DNA of 64,000 nt from an uncultured Tenacibaculum sp. (GCA_947496185.1 CANMCD010000003.1:248001-312000); one strand, 5' to 3'. Positions 52,961-62,833 are shown, counted from the first letter of the stretch. Notes: a model not told the origin generated them from the sequence alone. Translations and numbers: made by a program.

Positions 52961-53374
52961 ATGTTTAAACCGGGTTACAAAACGTATAGCATTTTCAGGA
53001 ACAAATGTCCAAAATGTCATAGAGGATCATTTTTCAAGTATTCAGTTACATTTAATCCTAAAAAAATAACAAAATTACATGACCATTGCCCTCATTGTAA
53101 ATTAAAATACATGATGGAGCCTTCTTTTTATTTTGGTGCCATGTATGTAAACTATGCCATTGCAGTGGCTTTATTCATTGGTATTTTTATAATTTCCAAC
53201 ATGGTTTTTAAACTACCAATTCTTGAAAGCTTTATCTGTGTTGTGGTGATTTCACTTTTATTAACTCCTATTAACTTACGGTTATCTAGAATAATATGGA
53301 TTAATTTATTTGTCAGCTATCAACCTGATGATACAGAGGTTAAATCACATAGTATGAGTCAAACCTATCAATAG
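52961..53374 (+). CDS. DUF983 family membrane protein
   Basis: The 137 residues begin with a two-CxxC zinc-ribbon-like segment (RNKCPKCHRGSFFKYS and DHCPHCKLKY), then the family core EPSFYFGAMYVNYAIAVALFIGIF and a second membrane helix (ESFICVVVISLLLTPINLRLSRIIW). DUF983 proteins are small inner-membrane proteins of unknown function. Its 3' end overlaps the convergent FAD oxidoreductase gene by 35 bases. Confidence 0.88.
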   Translation: MFKPGYKTYSIFRNKCPKCHRGSFFKYSVTFNPKKITKLHDHCPHCKLKYMMEPSFYFGAMYVNYAIAVALFIGIFIISNMVFKLPILESFICVVVISLLLTPINLRLSRIIWINLFVSYQPDDTEVKSHSMSQTYQ

Positions 53375-54398
53375 AAATTTCTTTATCTAAAGGAATATTA
53401 TTTTCTAGATGGTTGAATAAATGTTCAGCCATAGTAGGGGCTACCATAACACCTCGGGTACCTAGTCCATTTAGTACCGCTATTGTATCGTGTTTAGGAT
53501 GTATTCCTACCAATGGTCTTCTGTCTTTTACAGTTGGCCTAATACCAGCAGAATGACCAGTAATGGTATAAGAAACCGATATGACATTAGCCAACTTCTG
53601 GACTAGTTCTTCCTTGCCTTCTAAAGTAGGTAAAGACGTTTTGTCTGTCCAATTAAATGTTGCGCCAACTTTGTAATAGTCATCACCTAATGGCAAAACA
53701 AAAACAGAAGATTTTAACAAAAAATCAATATTTAAATCTGGGGCATGAATCGTTAATACTTCTCCCTTTGTACCTGTTAAAGGTAAATAATTGAAAAAAG
53801 GATTGTTTTTTAAACCATAACCTTCACAAAATACAATTTTGTTACAAATAATACCTTCATAATAAATCTCCTTTTCCACTAGCTCTAAATGATCGTATTT
53901 GAACTGCTTATTTGAAAAAGATGCCATTCTTGTTAAGAAAGTTTTATAACTATTTATTAGTTTTTTAGTATCAATTTTTCCCGTACCCGTAAGTGTTCCA
54001 AAACCAAAATCACCTTTAACTCCTTCAATTTTTTCTTTGGTTATATTAGGCTGCATATAATGCCCCAAATTAGGCTTATCAAGGGCTATAAACCAATTAT
54101 TCTGATCCTTGACTGAAGTAAAAATTTTTTTTGTTGAGAACTTTGTATCAAAATGCACCCCCAATCTAGTTGATAATTCTTTATAAAAGGGAAATAAGGT
54201 TTGCATTTGTTCATGTCCATTCCAAGCAGGAGTAAATCTTTTTAAAATAACAGGGTTATATACCCCTCCTGCAATCTTCGACGATGTTTGTGAAGCATCA
54301 TCAAAGACCATGAATGTCTTGTTATGTTTAATTAATTCTTCGACAAAAGCAATACCTGCTAACCCCAATCCTACAATTATATAATCAACTTTTTTCAT
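53340..54398 (-). CDS. FAD-dependent oxidoreductase (DAO family)
   Basis: The 352 residues open with the FAD dinucleotide motif VDYIIVGLGLAGIAFVEEL and the family's GGVYNPVILKRF. The C-terminus carries GHSAGIRPTVKDRRPLVG and LNGLGTRGVMVAPTMAEHL, as in D-amino-acid/glycine oxidase-like enzymes. The substrate is unknown. It lies after the gldKLMN operon, behind a terminator. A TACTTTTG box at 54406-54413 ends only 8 bases before the ATG, so the transcript may be leaderless. Confidence 0.85.
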   Translation of the reverse strand: MKKVDYIIVGLGLAGIAFVEELIKHNKTFMVFDDASQTSSKIAGGVYNPVILKRFTPAWNGHEQMQTLFPFYKELSTRLGVHFDTKFSTKKIFTSVKDQNNWFIALDKPNLGHYMQPNITKEKIEGVKGDFGFGTLTGTGKIDTKKLINSYKTFLTRMASFSNKQFKYDHLELVEKEIYYEGIICNKIVFCEGYGLKNNPFFNYLPLTGTKGEVLTIHAPDLNIDFLLKSSVFVLPLGDDYYKVGATFNWTDKTSLPTLEGKEELVQKLANVISVSYTITGHSAGIRPTVKDRRPLVGIHPKHDTIAVLNGLGTRGVMVAPTMAEHLFNHLENNIPLDKEISIDRFDSYYVI

Positions 54399-54405
54399 CT
54401 TATGG

Positions 54406-54413
54406 CAAAAGTA
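54406..54413 (-). promoter_or_regulatory. -7 element (TACTTTTG) of the FAD oxidoreductase gene
   Basis: Exact TAnnTTTG match on the minus strand. The predicted RNA start coincides nearly with the ATG at 54398. Confidence 0.45.
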
Positions 54414-54437
54414 AACTTAATTCGAAAATGTAAAAAA

Positions 54438-54468
54438 CAAAAAAGCTGTCTATATAGACAGCTTTTTT
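54438..54468. terminator. Intrinsic terminator after gldN
   Basis: AAAAGCTGTC / GACAGCTTTT with loop TATATA and A/T-runs on both sides. On the minus strand it ends the gldKLMN transcript. Confidence 0.88.
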
Positions 54469-54495
54469 ATTTTTTATATATTCTTTAGAAGAAAA

Positions 54496-55365
54496 TTAGT
54501 AGTTCCACATGTCCATTTCTCTATCACGTATCTCTTCTTTTATCCTGTTTGCTTCTAACAACTGGAATAACGAATTTCCACGAACGTAATCTTTAATGGC
54601 CCTATCTCCGTAAAGATTTTCTTCTTTTTGAACTACTGAATTAAATCTACGTGCATTCAATAAGTTATCGTAAGATATCGGTCTTGCTGAGTTTAAAGGG
54701 TTGAATACTTTTGACTTGTGTAATGTTTCTCTTGCATCTGGATAGAATACCCAAAACAATTCATACACATTGTCTTTATCGTCAATCTCCTCAACACCTA
54801 AAACTTGAACATCAGGTCCCATAGGTGCGATACCTAACAATCGATACTTTAATTCACCTTGACGTTTGTCAAAGTACCAAATACCTTTCAAAAGATATCC
54901 TTTAACTTGTTCCGATTTAATTTGATAAACATCAACATTACCGTAACCGTCATCTCTACTATTTTCAGTTTTCTCTTTGATTTCTTCCATTCCAATCTTA
55001 GAGGTGAAATACGAATCATCATATACTTCCTTTATTTCACCATCTCTAATACCTTTAAGCAATGAATCAAATAGAGAACGTCTATTATTACCTGCACTAA
55101 TGGTATCAATTGGATAATAATAAGGTAAATTAATCTTCTGATTTAAGTCGATATACTCCCATACTATTTTTGACCACAAAACATCTCTATCAGTAATATG
55201 ACCATAAGGCAGGGGCTTATCATCCTCAGAAGCAATCTGTGCTTCTGATATAAATCCTATTTCGCTCACCTTTTTAGAATTTAAAAGGTTAGCTTGGGCA
55301 CTTACATAACTTGTCGTTACTAGTGTTAATGCAACCAAATAAAAACGTTTCCAACTCATACTCAT
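54496..55365 (-). CDS. gldN: Type IX secretion/gliding protein GldN
   Basis: Periplasmic protein that forms a ring complex with lipoprotein GldK under the outer membrane. The 289 residues have a signal peptide ending SYVSAQANLL. Family motifs include HITDRDVLWSKIVWEYIDLNQKINLPYYYP, SLFDSLLKGIRDGEI and ELFWVFYPDARETLHK, and the protein ends MDMWNY. It lies 12 bases downstream of gldM, the last gene of the gldKLMN operon. Confidence 0.96.
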   Translation of the reverse strand: MSMSWKRFYLVALTLVTTSYVSAQANLLNSKKVSEIGFISEAQIASEDDKPLPYGHITDRDVLWSKIVWEYIDLNQKINLPYYYPIDTISAGNNRRSLFDSLLKGIRDGEIKEVYDDSYFTSKIGMEEIKEKTENSRDDGYGNVDVYQIKSEQVKGYLLKGIWYFDKRQGELKYRLLGIAPMGPDVQVLGVEEIDDKDNVYELFWVFYPDARETLHKSKVFNPLNSARPISYDNLLNARRFNSVVQKEENLYGDRAIKDYVRGNSLFQLLEANRIKEEIRDREMDMWNY

Positions 55366-55377
55366 TAATTTTTACTT

Positions 55378-56922
55378 TTAATTTGTAATTTCAATATTAA
55401 CTCCTAAAACTTTCTTCAACTTATAGTTAGATCCAGAAACAGAAGCTTTAATATCAAAAATTGTTATTATGTCATTTCTTCTAGCTTTTGCTAGGGCTTT
55501 CTTTGCTCTAGCATTTAAACGTGTTCCTGTCACAGGTATTGTAACCTGACCCGGAACTTTTATTTTAAAACTAGAAACATTCAATTTCAAGTCGAATAAG
55601 AAATCTGGTAATCCAGCAGCAACCACAACCTTGCTAACACTAGATTTAGGCATTTTTACTGTTCCATATTGATTTCTTACCATACCTACTGCTGGAGGTA
55701 TATCTTTTATTCTAAACTTTTTATTAGAGCTTACTGGTTGACCACTTGGCAACTTACCACTTACTCTAATCGTTACTTCATTTCCACCCTTAGGTCTCAT
55801 GGTGTAACTGTTACCTTTTACTCTACTAAGGCCTGGAGCACTTGCTACTACTTTATTTCCTGGTATTCCTGGAATAGAAATTGTTAATGGGTTCGATAAA
55901 CCACGATAAACAACATTCATCTTATCTGCAGAAATAACTGCTTCATTCGGCTTAGGAATTACAGAATAAGTACTTTCAAAAGGTACAGGTATTTCCTCTC
56001 CATTTTCGTTAAAGAAAATAGTACCTTTAATTTTCTTATCTCCTACAGATCCCGCTGGCATGTCTATTACTACATGTCCGTCTTTAAAGTTTTTATAATC
56101 CTTTTCCTCATTAAACTCAACTCTTGAAGGTTTTAATGTTGGATCATATCTACCTAATACTACCGAACCTGTAACTTTTTCTCCTGGATAATACGCATTC
56201 TTATCTAAAGCAACGATACCGTTATAGTTACTCATCGACACTTCTGTCTCTAACTGACCTCCTAAAAGCGAAGAATAAATTTCTGATTCTGTGGTTCTAA
56301 TATCCCCTTGAATCTGGCTTACATTCGCTATAGAAGTAATAAGCGGCATTCCTTCGTATCTACTTTTTAACCAAGGTATTTTTTGGCCTTCTGCTGATTT
56401 ATCAGGAGTTGTGTTAAATCTCTTATCGATATTTTTTAATACTTCAGGTGCAGCTTTTTCTCCTAAAACTTCTTTTACACCGTTATTGTATTTATTAATC
56501 TCATCAACAAATCTTTGTCCTTCTTTAGAATACTTATCAGAAATAAAGAAAAGCTCATCTACTTTATCTGGACTCTTTTGAGATTCATAATTTCTCTTAT
56601 CCTCTTCCTTTATATCAACTGACATCTTTTCTTTTAAAGATGTTAGGTAAGAAAAGAAATTATTAGATAATTCACTTACTTTCTTTGCCTTGTCATTCAA
56701 TTCTCCAAACTTTTCAGGCTGATCGCTTGCTTTTGTTTGCAGTCCTTGTAATGACTTATTATTATTTGAAGTTGCTATAATATTTGCATCTTCAATTTTT
56801 TCCTTCATAAACCCAAAAGATGAAAGTACTTTTTTATCCATCTGCATTGCTAGCATTGCTAAGAATACAAGATACATAAGATTAATCATCTTTTGTCTTG
56901 GTGATAGTTTTCCTCCTGCCAT
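55378..56922 (-). CDS. gldM: Type IX secretion/gliding motor protein GldM
   Basis: Inner-membrane subunit whose long periplasmic shaft turns with the GldL ring and passes energy to GldK/N. The 514 residues begin MAGGKLSPRQKMINLMYLVF, a single membrane helix. The periplasmic part has a helical first domain followed by beta-rich domains (VALDKNAYYPGEKVTGSVVLGRYD; MNVVYRGLSNPLTISIPG), which are characteristic of the family. It sits 44 bases downstream of gldL. Confidence 0.96.
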   Translation of the reverse strand: MAGGKLSPRQKMINLMYLVFLAMLAMQMDKKVLSSFGFMKEKIEDANIIATSNNNKSLQGLQTKASDQPEKFGELNDKAKKVSELSNNFFSYLTSLKEKMSVDIKEEDKRNYESQKSPDKVDELFFISDKYSKEGQRFVDEINKYNNGVKEVLGEKAAPEVLKNIDKRFNTTPDKSAEGQKIPWLKSRYEGMPLITSIANVSQIQGDIRTTESEIYSSLLGGQLETEVSMSNYNGIVALDKNAYYPGEKVTGSVVLGRYDPTLKPSRVEFNEEKDYKNFKDGHVVIDMPAGSVGDKKIKGTIFFNENGEEIPVPFESTYSVIPKPNEAVISADKMNVVYRGLSNPLTISIPGIPGNKVVASAPGLSRVKGNSYTMRPKGGNEVTIRVSGKLPSGQPVSSNKKFRIKDIPPAVGMVRNQYGTVKMPKSSVSKVVVAAGLPDFLFDLKLNVSSFKIKVPGQVTIPVTGTRLNARAKKALAKARRNDIITIFDIKASVSGSNYKLKKVLGVNIEITN

Positions 56923-56966
56923 GTTAAATTGATTTGTTAGTTATAAACAATTAGAGTTCCTTCTAA

Positions 56967-57614
56967 TTATTTGTTAGACATTGCAGATAACATACCACCA
57001 TATACTCCATTTAATGAAGATAGATTCGTAGCTAATGAATCCATTTGATCATGTAAACGTTGAGAGTTTTGTACTAATGAAGTATTCAACTCTGCTTGTT
57101 TTGATACGTTCTCTACTTGTGTAGAATACAAACCATTTAATGTTTCTAATTTTGATGCGGCCAAAGACATTTGTTTGTTGTATTGACCTGTCGAGACAAC
57201 TGTTGAAGTAGTTGCTGTTAAGCTTTCAGCAGCTCCCTGGAAATTTTTAATGCTATCACCTAAACTTGAAATTAAGTTAGCATCTAATCTTGCTTCTTTT
57301 AAGATATCATCTAATTTTTTAGACAACATACTTTGAGCTTCATCAGGAGAAGCTTCTCCTTTTTTACCAGTAGATGATCCACCCGCTAACTCAGGATATA
57401 CTTTTGTCCAGTCTAAATCTTCTTCTACTGGTTCGAAAGCTGATAAAGCAAAAACTAGAGCCTCCACTGCCATACCAATGGTTAACATCAATCCTCCTGT
57501 TAAGAATCCAAATTTAAAATGCATAATTTTAAATAAAGCTCCTACAATAACGATTGCTGCTCCAAGACCATAGGCCATGTTAAATAATTTCTTAGTTGAT
57601 TTTGATTGCGCCAT
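56967..57614 (-). CDS. gldL: Type IX secretion/gliding motor protein GldL
   Basis: Inner-membrane stator-like protein that couples proton flow to GldM rotation. The 215 residues have two membrane helices (about 13-32 and 37-58). The charged residues known to matter in this family are present within the membrane: K29 in GALFKIMHF and E51 in GMAVEALVFALSAFEP. A helical cytoplasmic tail rich in Ser/Gln follows. It lies 57 bases downstream of gldK. Confidence 0.96.
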   Translation of the reverse strand: MAQSKSTKKLFNMAYGLGAAIVIVGALFKIMHFKFGFLTGGLMLTIGMAVEALVFALSAFEPVEEDLDWTKVYPELAGGSSTGKKGEASPDEAQSMLSKKLDDILKEARLDANLISSLGDSIKNFQGAAESLTATTSTVVSTGQYNKQMSLAASKLETLNGLYSTQVENVSKQAELNTSLVQNSQRLHDQMDSLATNLSSLNGVYGGMLSAMSNK

Positions 57615-57671
57615 AATTTATTAATTTTTAAGGGAAATTAATGCTAATTTATATTTAATTATATTTAATGT

Positions 57672-59039
57672 TTACTTACTTTTATTTGTACCTAGGTAAT
57701 CTTGAACCGTTCTAAATCCGATATAGCTTCTCGCAGTATCTGCATATTCCCATTCTCTGGAACCTACTTCTAGGAAGTACGCTACATCTTTCCAAGATCC
57801 ACCTCTGATTATTTTTCTTCTGTTTTCTCTATTCTCTACATTCGGGTTCATTGTTGATCCCATGTAGTATGACATTTGGTTATAAGCTGTATTAGTCCAT
57901 TCTGAAACATTTCCAGCCATATTATACAACCCATAATCGTTAGGGTTATACGAAACTGCTTCAACAGTATACAACGCTCCGTCTGCTGCATAATCACCAC
58001 GTACTGGCTTAAAGTTCGCTAAGAAACATCCTCTGTCACTTGTTGTATTTGGCCCTCCCCAAGGATACTTAGCATAGTTCAATCCTCCACGAGCTGCATA
58101 TTCCCATTCTGCCTCTGTAGGCAATCTAAATGCAGGTACTAATCCTAATTTTTGCTTAGAACGTTGAAAATTGTTTTTATTCTGAGTTCTCCAATGACAG
58201 AACGCCTTAGCTTGTCTCCAGCTAACTCCTACTACAGGGTAACCTTCATAAGCTTTATGAGCGAAATACTCTTGATGCATTGGATCATTGTATGAATAAT
58301 TAAAGTCTTTAATCCATACGGTTGTATCTGGGTAAATATTTATTACTTCATCTTTTAAGAATTCTTTTCTATTCTTTCCAGAACGAGCTGCTTTTTCGTT
58401 ATCAAACCAAAAATACCTGTAGTTTAACAATTTAGTATTAAAGGTTCTAATTCCGTTTAGCGCCTCTTCTTTTTTGATGTATAAAGAATCCATTACCTCT
58501 ACATAATCAGCATCTGGATATTCTTGTCTTTCCCAGACAATTTCTTCTTCCCAATTTAAAGGTTTCAAAGAATCTAAACCTTCACCGAGTTCGTAATAAT
58601 TTTCACGCATGTACTTATCATACGGAGATTCATTTACTGTATCTTTTGAAGCAAAAGCATACAACTGAATACCTGCTGGTTTATCTGCTGCTTCATCACC
58701 TGAAGAAGCAAATTCAGCCTGATAAGCCAATTTAGTTCTGGTTACAGAATCTCTTACCCAAAGAACAAACTGTTTGTATTCACTATTGGTAATTTCCGAC
58801 TCGTCCATATAGAATGGTTGAACGGTTACCGTTTTGGTAGGCGCATTCATCGTTCCTAACGGATCTTCATCTTGCTTACCCATTGTAAAAGAACCTCCTG
58901 GTATTTTCGCCATACCGTAAGGTTTTTCTGCAAACCATTTCCTTTTAGATTTTACTCCAACCAATTCTCCTCTATCGCCACCAGAGCCACAAGAATACAC
59001 GATAGATACTAATAATGCACATACTGCTAATTTCTTCAT
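57672..59039 (-). CDS. gldK: Type IX secretion/gliding lipoprotein GldK
   Basis: Outer-membrane-associated lipoprotein that forms the periplasmic ring with GldN. The 455 residues start with a lipoprotein signal peptide (VYSCGSGG, lipid on C17) and contain an FGE/SUMF1-like fold: KIPGGSFTMGKQDEDP, VTVQPFYMDESEITNSEY, FRLPTEAEWEYAARGG, NMAGNVSEWTNTAY and IIRGGSWKD. The domain serves structure, not formylglycine formation, in this family. It is the first gld gene of the operon; no promoter box was seen, but a terminator lies just upstream. Confidence 0.96.
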   Translation of the reverse strand: MKKLAVCALLVSIVYSCGSGGDRGELVGVKSKRKWFAEKPYGMAKIPGGSFTMGKQDEDPLGTMNAPTKTVTVQPFYMDESEITNSEYKQFVLWVRDSVTRTKLAYQAEFASSGDEAADKPAGIQLYAFASKDTVNESPYDKYMRENYYELGEGLDSLKPLNWEEEIVWERQEYPDADYVEVMDSLYIKKEEALNGIRTFNTKLLNYRYFWFDNEKAARSGKNRKEFLKDEVINIYPDTTVWIKDFNYSYNDPMHQEYFAHKAYEGYPVVGVSWRQAKAFCHWRTQNKNNFQRSKQKLGLVPAFRLPTEAEWEYAARGGLNYAKYPWGGPNTTSDRGCFLANFKPVRGDYAADGALYTVEAVSYNPNDYGLYNMAGNVSEWTNTAYNQMSYYMGSTMNPNVENRENRRKIIRGGSWKDVAYFLEVGSREWEYADTARSYIGFRTVQDYLGTNKSK

Positions 59040-59111
59040 ACTTTATTCTTTTTTTAGTAAAAAAAGAGGTGTAAACCTATTATTTTTTTTATTAAAAAAC
59101 AATTACGTGTT

Positions 59112-59134
59112 AAAAAAAATCTGTCCTACACAGA
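59112..59134 (-). terminator. Hairpin with T-run after the arginase-fold gene
   Basis: On the minus strand TCTGT / ACAGA with loop GTAGG is followed by eight T. It lies between the arginase-fold gene and gldK and would partly separate them. Confidence 0.65.
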
Positions 59135-59144
59135 TAATGTTCTT

Positions 59145-60302
59145 TTATGTAAGCTTTTGCAAGGCCTTATACCATCTTTGCGGAATTTTACCTTTTAAAG
59201 CTTGTTCATAATCAACATAACTACATGGTATTAACGCATGTCTTTTATGTTTATTATTTGATATTAAATTTATTTCCATCCACCAGCGTCCACTTTTATC
59301 ACTTTTATAGAAGTTTAGAGGGTCGTCATCTTCAAGAACCACCGTATATTTTTCGTAACTTTCTTTAGTTGTATACGGATAATCTTTAGCCCTATAATTT
59401 ACTCCTTCAATAAAATACCAAATTATTTGAGCGATTAGTTTGGCTGTTTGATTATTTACGTCTAATGAGGCACTATATTCATATATTCCGAACGAAGTAA
59501 CCTTATCATTTATTCCTGCATATCGAGAAATGGCACAGGCATCTTCCCCATAAAATCCATTTGGAGACGCCTTATGATTCCCTGGTGCTTCACTTTGTCT
59601 TACACTGCCTATATCAAAACTAACAATATCTGCATCTCTTAAAATGGGTTCGACAAGTGTTATGTCTTTTACTTCTCCTAACCTGTATGCATCAAAATAC
59701 AGCTTATCAAGTAACGCAATTTCTTCTTGTGAATTAAAATACGTTTGATACCCAATATTACTGTAATTAAACAGATTATTAGGCTCTTCCATGATAACTC
59801 TATTAAGAAAAGATCTTGACAATAAGTTTTCACCCGAACTTCCTATATCAAATCTACTATCAATAGCAGTTAGGTTTACGGTTTGCTCAAGCGTATCGTA
59901 TGCTCTATAATTTGCATAGGTTATATCTTGACTTCCACCAATAATAATAGGGATTATATCTTTCTTCAACAATGAAGCGACTACATTCGACACTGCAAAA
60001 TAGGTATCCTCAACGGTATTTCCTTGTTCGATATTTCCTAAATCTGCAATCTGGGTATTCCACCTACCTGCATAGAGTTGGTACAATTCCTTGCGAATAT
60101 AATACAACCCCTCGGCACAATCGTCAAGCAAAGCTCCACGACCTTCAGACACACCTATAATGGCTATCTTTACCATAGATAAATCTGGAAAACCATTGTT
60201 TTCCGTATGAAGTCTTATGTAATTACCCAACATCATGTCTTCGTCATAGTACGCACTACCAACAACGACATCATTTACGGGTGTAAAGAAATCGATATTC
60301 AT
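59145..60302 (-). CDS. Arginase/formiminoglutamase-fold protein with degenerate metal site
   Basis: The 385 residues have the ureohydrolase fold outline, but most manganese-site motifs are altered. The GGxH loop reads GGSQ (122-125, His to Gln), the DAHxD motif reads DSRFD (148-152, His to Arg) and the DxDxxDP motif reads FDIGSVRQ (D230 kept, second Asp to Gly at 232). The late acidic residue E275 in YEYSASLD is kept. Three of about six ligands are gone, so arginase or formimidoylglutamase activity is doubtful, and automated names of that kind should be treated with caution. It lies between topA and gldK on the same strand, an arrangement I recall in relatives. A structural or regulatory role is possible. 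Confidence 0.8.
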   Translation of the reverse strand: MNIDFFTPVNDVVVGSAYYDEDMMLGNYIRLHTENNGFPDLSMVKIAIIGVSEGRGALLDDCAEGLYYIRKELYQLYAGRWNTQIADLGNIEQGNTVEDTYFAVSNVVASLLKKDIIPIIIGGSQDITYANYRAYDTLEQTVNLTAIDSRFDIGSSGENLLSRSFLNRVIMEEPNNLFNYSNIGYQTYFNSQEEIALLDKLYFDAYRLGEVKDITLVEPILRDADIVSFDIGSVRQSEAPGNHKASPNGFYGEDACAISRYAGINDKVTSFGIYEYSASLDVNNQTAKLIAQIIWYFIEGVNYRAKDYPYTTKESYEKYTVVLEDDDPLNFYKSDKSGRWWMEINLISNNKHKRHALIPCSYVDYEQALKGKIPQRWYKALQKLT

Positions 60303-60367
60303 TTATCTAAGGGGATTAAAAGTTTTGCAATATAATAAAAATTATATCGCTTGCTAATATAGTTTCT

Positions 60368-62833
60368 TTATTTTTTCGTTTTTCTTTTCTTTGTCTTTGA
60401 CTCAATAATTTTGACTGCTTCATCTTGCGTTATTTTATCTATTTCGGTCGTCTTAGGAAGTTCTACTTTCGTCTTACCTTTTATTACATTAAACCTTCCC
60501 CAACGTGCCTTTTCTACTCTGATACCTACTTCTTCAAAATTATGAATTAACTTTTCTCGCTCTTTTCGCTTTTTATCTTCAATTAATGCTTCTAAGTCTT
60601 GTTGACTCAAATTATCAAAATCATATTTCTTTCCTACATTTATAAAAATCGAATTCCATTTTATAAAGGGACCAAATCGCCCTACACCTTTCTGTATTGG
60701 CAAATCTTCATACATTCCTATCGGTGCATCTGCCTTTCTTTTTGCCTCTATTAATTCAATTGCTCGATCCAAATCTACCGACATTGGATTCTCGCCTTTA
60801 TCTAAAGATACATATTTTCCGTCAAACTTCAAATAGGGGCCGAAACGTCCATTGGCAACCACCACTTCTTTATCTTCATATGCCCCAACAGTCTTAGGTA
60901 ATTTAAATAAATCCATGGCCTCTTCATAAGTAATAGAGTTCATTGTTTGATCTCCTTGAAGACTAGCAAACTTTGGTTTTTCTTCATCGGTAGCTTCTCC
61001 TATTTGTACCATGGCACCAAACCGCCCCAAACGGACATATACATTTTTTCCACTATCAGGATCAATACCTAACAATCGCTGTCCACTTGCTCTTTCTGCA
61101 TTGGCTGCTACATCTTCTACATGAATATGGAAATCTTTATAAAACTCTTTGATCATTGCAGTCCAGTCTTCTTTTCCTGATGCAATTTCATCAAATTCAT
61201 TTTCAACCTTAGCCGTAAATCCGTAATCTAAAATAGTTTCGAAATTTTCAACCAAAAAATCATTTACAATATTTCCTATATCGGTAGGTACTAACTTACC
61301 TTTATCAGATCCGACTTTCTCAGTCAACTGTTCTTCATTTATAGTTTGAGAAGCTAGTGTTAACCTAATATACTTCCTTTCTTTTCCTTCAACAGTTCCT
61401 TTTTCTACATATTCTCTTCTTTGAATGGTAGAAATCGTCGGTGCATATGTAGACGGACGTCCAATACCTAACTCTTCTAATCGCTTAACTAAAGAAGCTT
61501 CCGTATATCGTGCAGCGGGTCTTGTATACCTTTCTGTCGCTGTGATGTACTCATTCTTTAGCTCCTCGCTAATTTTCATCATCGGAAGCATTCCTGCTTG
61601 CTCTTCTTCTTCATTATCTGTCCCTTCTAAATAAACTTTTAAAAATCCTTCGAAAGTGATTACCTCACCATTGGCTAAAAAGATTTTTTCGTTTTTATTA
61701 TTCGCTATTTTAACAGATGTTCTTTCTAATTGAGCATCGCTCATTTGAGAAGCTATCGTACGCTTCCATATTAAACTATATAAGCGGTCTTGATCATAAT
61801 CTACTGACACTTCATGTTTCGACATATCTGTCGGACGAATCGCTTCGTGCGCTTCTTGTGCTCCTTTAGATTTTGTCGAATAATTCCTAGGCTTGCTATA
61901 TTCCGCACCATAATAACTGGTAATTTCATCTTTGGCAGCATTTTTTGCTTCTTCAGACAAATTTACACTATCGGTTCTCATGTAGGTTATAAGTCCTGCC
62001 TCATATAAGCGTTGTGCCATCATCATGGTCTTTGCCACAGGAAAACCTAATTTCCTTGATGCTTCTTGCTGTAATGTAGACGTCGTAAACGGTGCTGTAG
62101 GGGATTTTTTTGCGGGTTTTTTCTGCAAATCATCCACCGTAAAATCAGCATCCAAACAGGAATCTAAAAACTCCGCTGCTGCTGCTTTTGTCGTAAAGTT
62201 TTTCCCTAGCTTGGCTTTAAACTTTTTACCTTCATTATTGACAAACTCTGCATCAACACGATAGGAAGCTACGGGTGTAAACCCTTCGATATCACGTTCT
62301 CTTTCTACAATTAATCGTACCGCTACTGATTGTACTCTACCGGCCGATAACCCTGTCTTGATTTTTCTCCATAAAACAGGTGACAATTCGTATCCTACCA
62401 GTCTATCTAGTACTCTACGTGCTTGTTGTGCATTTACCAAATTGTAATTAATGTTTCTTGGATTCTCAATAGCTTTTAATATTGCTTTTTTGGTAATCTC
62501 ATGAAACACAATACGCTTGGTATTATCATCCTTTAATTTTAATTGCTCAGATAAATGCCAAGCAATCGCTTCTCCTTCACGATCCTCATCGGAAGCTAAC
62601 CATACGGTATCCGCTTTTTTAGCTAAATCTTTCAGTTTCTTCACTACTGCTTTCTTGTCAGTAGAAATAACATACTTGGGCTTAAAGTCGCCTTCAACAC
62701 TTACCCCCAATTCTTTGGAGGGTAAATCAGCGATATGCCCAAAACTTGATTCTACTTGAAAATCTTTACCCAAAAACTTTTCAATGGTTTTTGCTTTTGC
62801 AGGTGACTCAACGATCACTAAATTTTTTGCCAT
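60368..62833 (-). CDS. topA: DNA topoisomerase I
   Basis: Type IA enzyme that relaxes negative supercoils. The 821 residues begin with the Toprim domain (MAKNLVIVESPAKAKTIEKF, ASDEDREGEAIAWHL). The active-site tyrosine is Y284 in ITYMRTDS. The C-terminal third has beta-rich topoisomerase C-terminal repeats (for example NGRFGPYLKFDGKYVSL, GVGRFGPFIKW, RWGRFNVIKG) instead of cysteine zinc fingers, as in many bacteria outside the E. coli group, and ends in a Lys-rich tail. The promoter box TACTTTTG is at 62893-62900. Confidence 0.97.
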   Translation of the reverse strand: MAKNLVIVESPAKAKTIEKFLGKDFQVESSFGHIADLPSKELGVSVEGDFKPKYVISTDKKAVVKKLKDLAKKADTVWLASDEDREGEAIAWHLSEQLKLKDDNTKRIVFHEITKKAILKAIENPRNINYNLVNAQQARRVLDRLVGYELSPVLWRKIKTGLSAGRVQSVAVRLIVERERDIEGFTPVASYRVDAEFVNNEGKKFKAKLGKNFTTKAAAAEFLDSCLDADFTVDDLQKKPAKKSPTAPFTTSTLQQEASRKLGFPVAKTMMMAQRLYEAGLITYMRTDSVNLSEEAKNAAKDEITSYYGAEYSKPRNYSTKSKGAQEAHEAIRPTDMSKHEVSVDYDQDRLYSLIWKRTIASQMSDAQLERTSVKIANNKNEKIFLANGEVITFEGFLKVYLEGTDNEEEEQAGMLPMMKISEELKNEYITATERYTRPAARYTEASLVKRLEELGIGRPSTYAPTISTIQRREYVEKGTVEGKERKYIRLTLASQTINEEQLTEKVGSDKGKLVPTDIGNIVNDFLVENFETILDYGFTAKVENEFDEIASGKEDWTAMIKEFYKDFHIHVEDVAANAERASGQRLLGIDPDSGKNVYVRLGRFGAMVQIGEATDEEKPKFASLQGDQTMNSITYEEAMDLFKLPKTVGAYEDKEVVVANGRFGPYLKFDGKYVSLDKGENPMSVDLDRAIELIEAKRKADAPIGMYEDLPIQKGVGRFGPFIKWNSIFINVGKKYDFDNLSQQDLEALIEDKKRKEREKLIHNFEEVGIRVEKARWGRFNVIKGKTKVELPKTTEIDKITQDEAVKIIESKTKKRKTKK

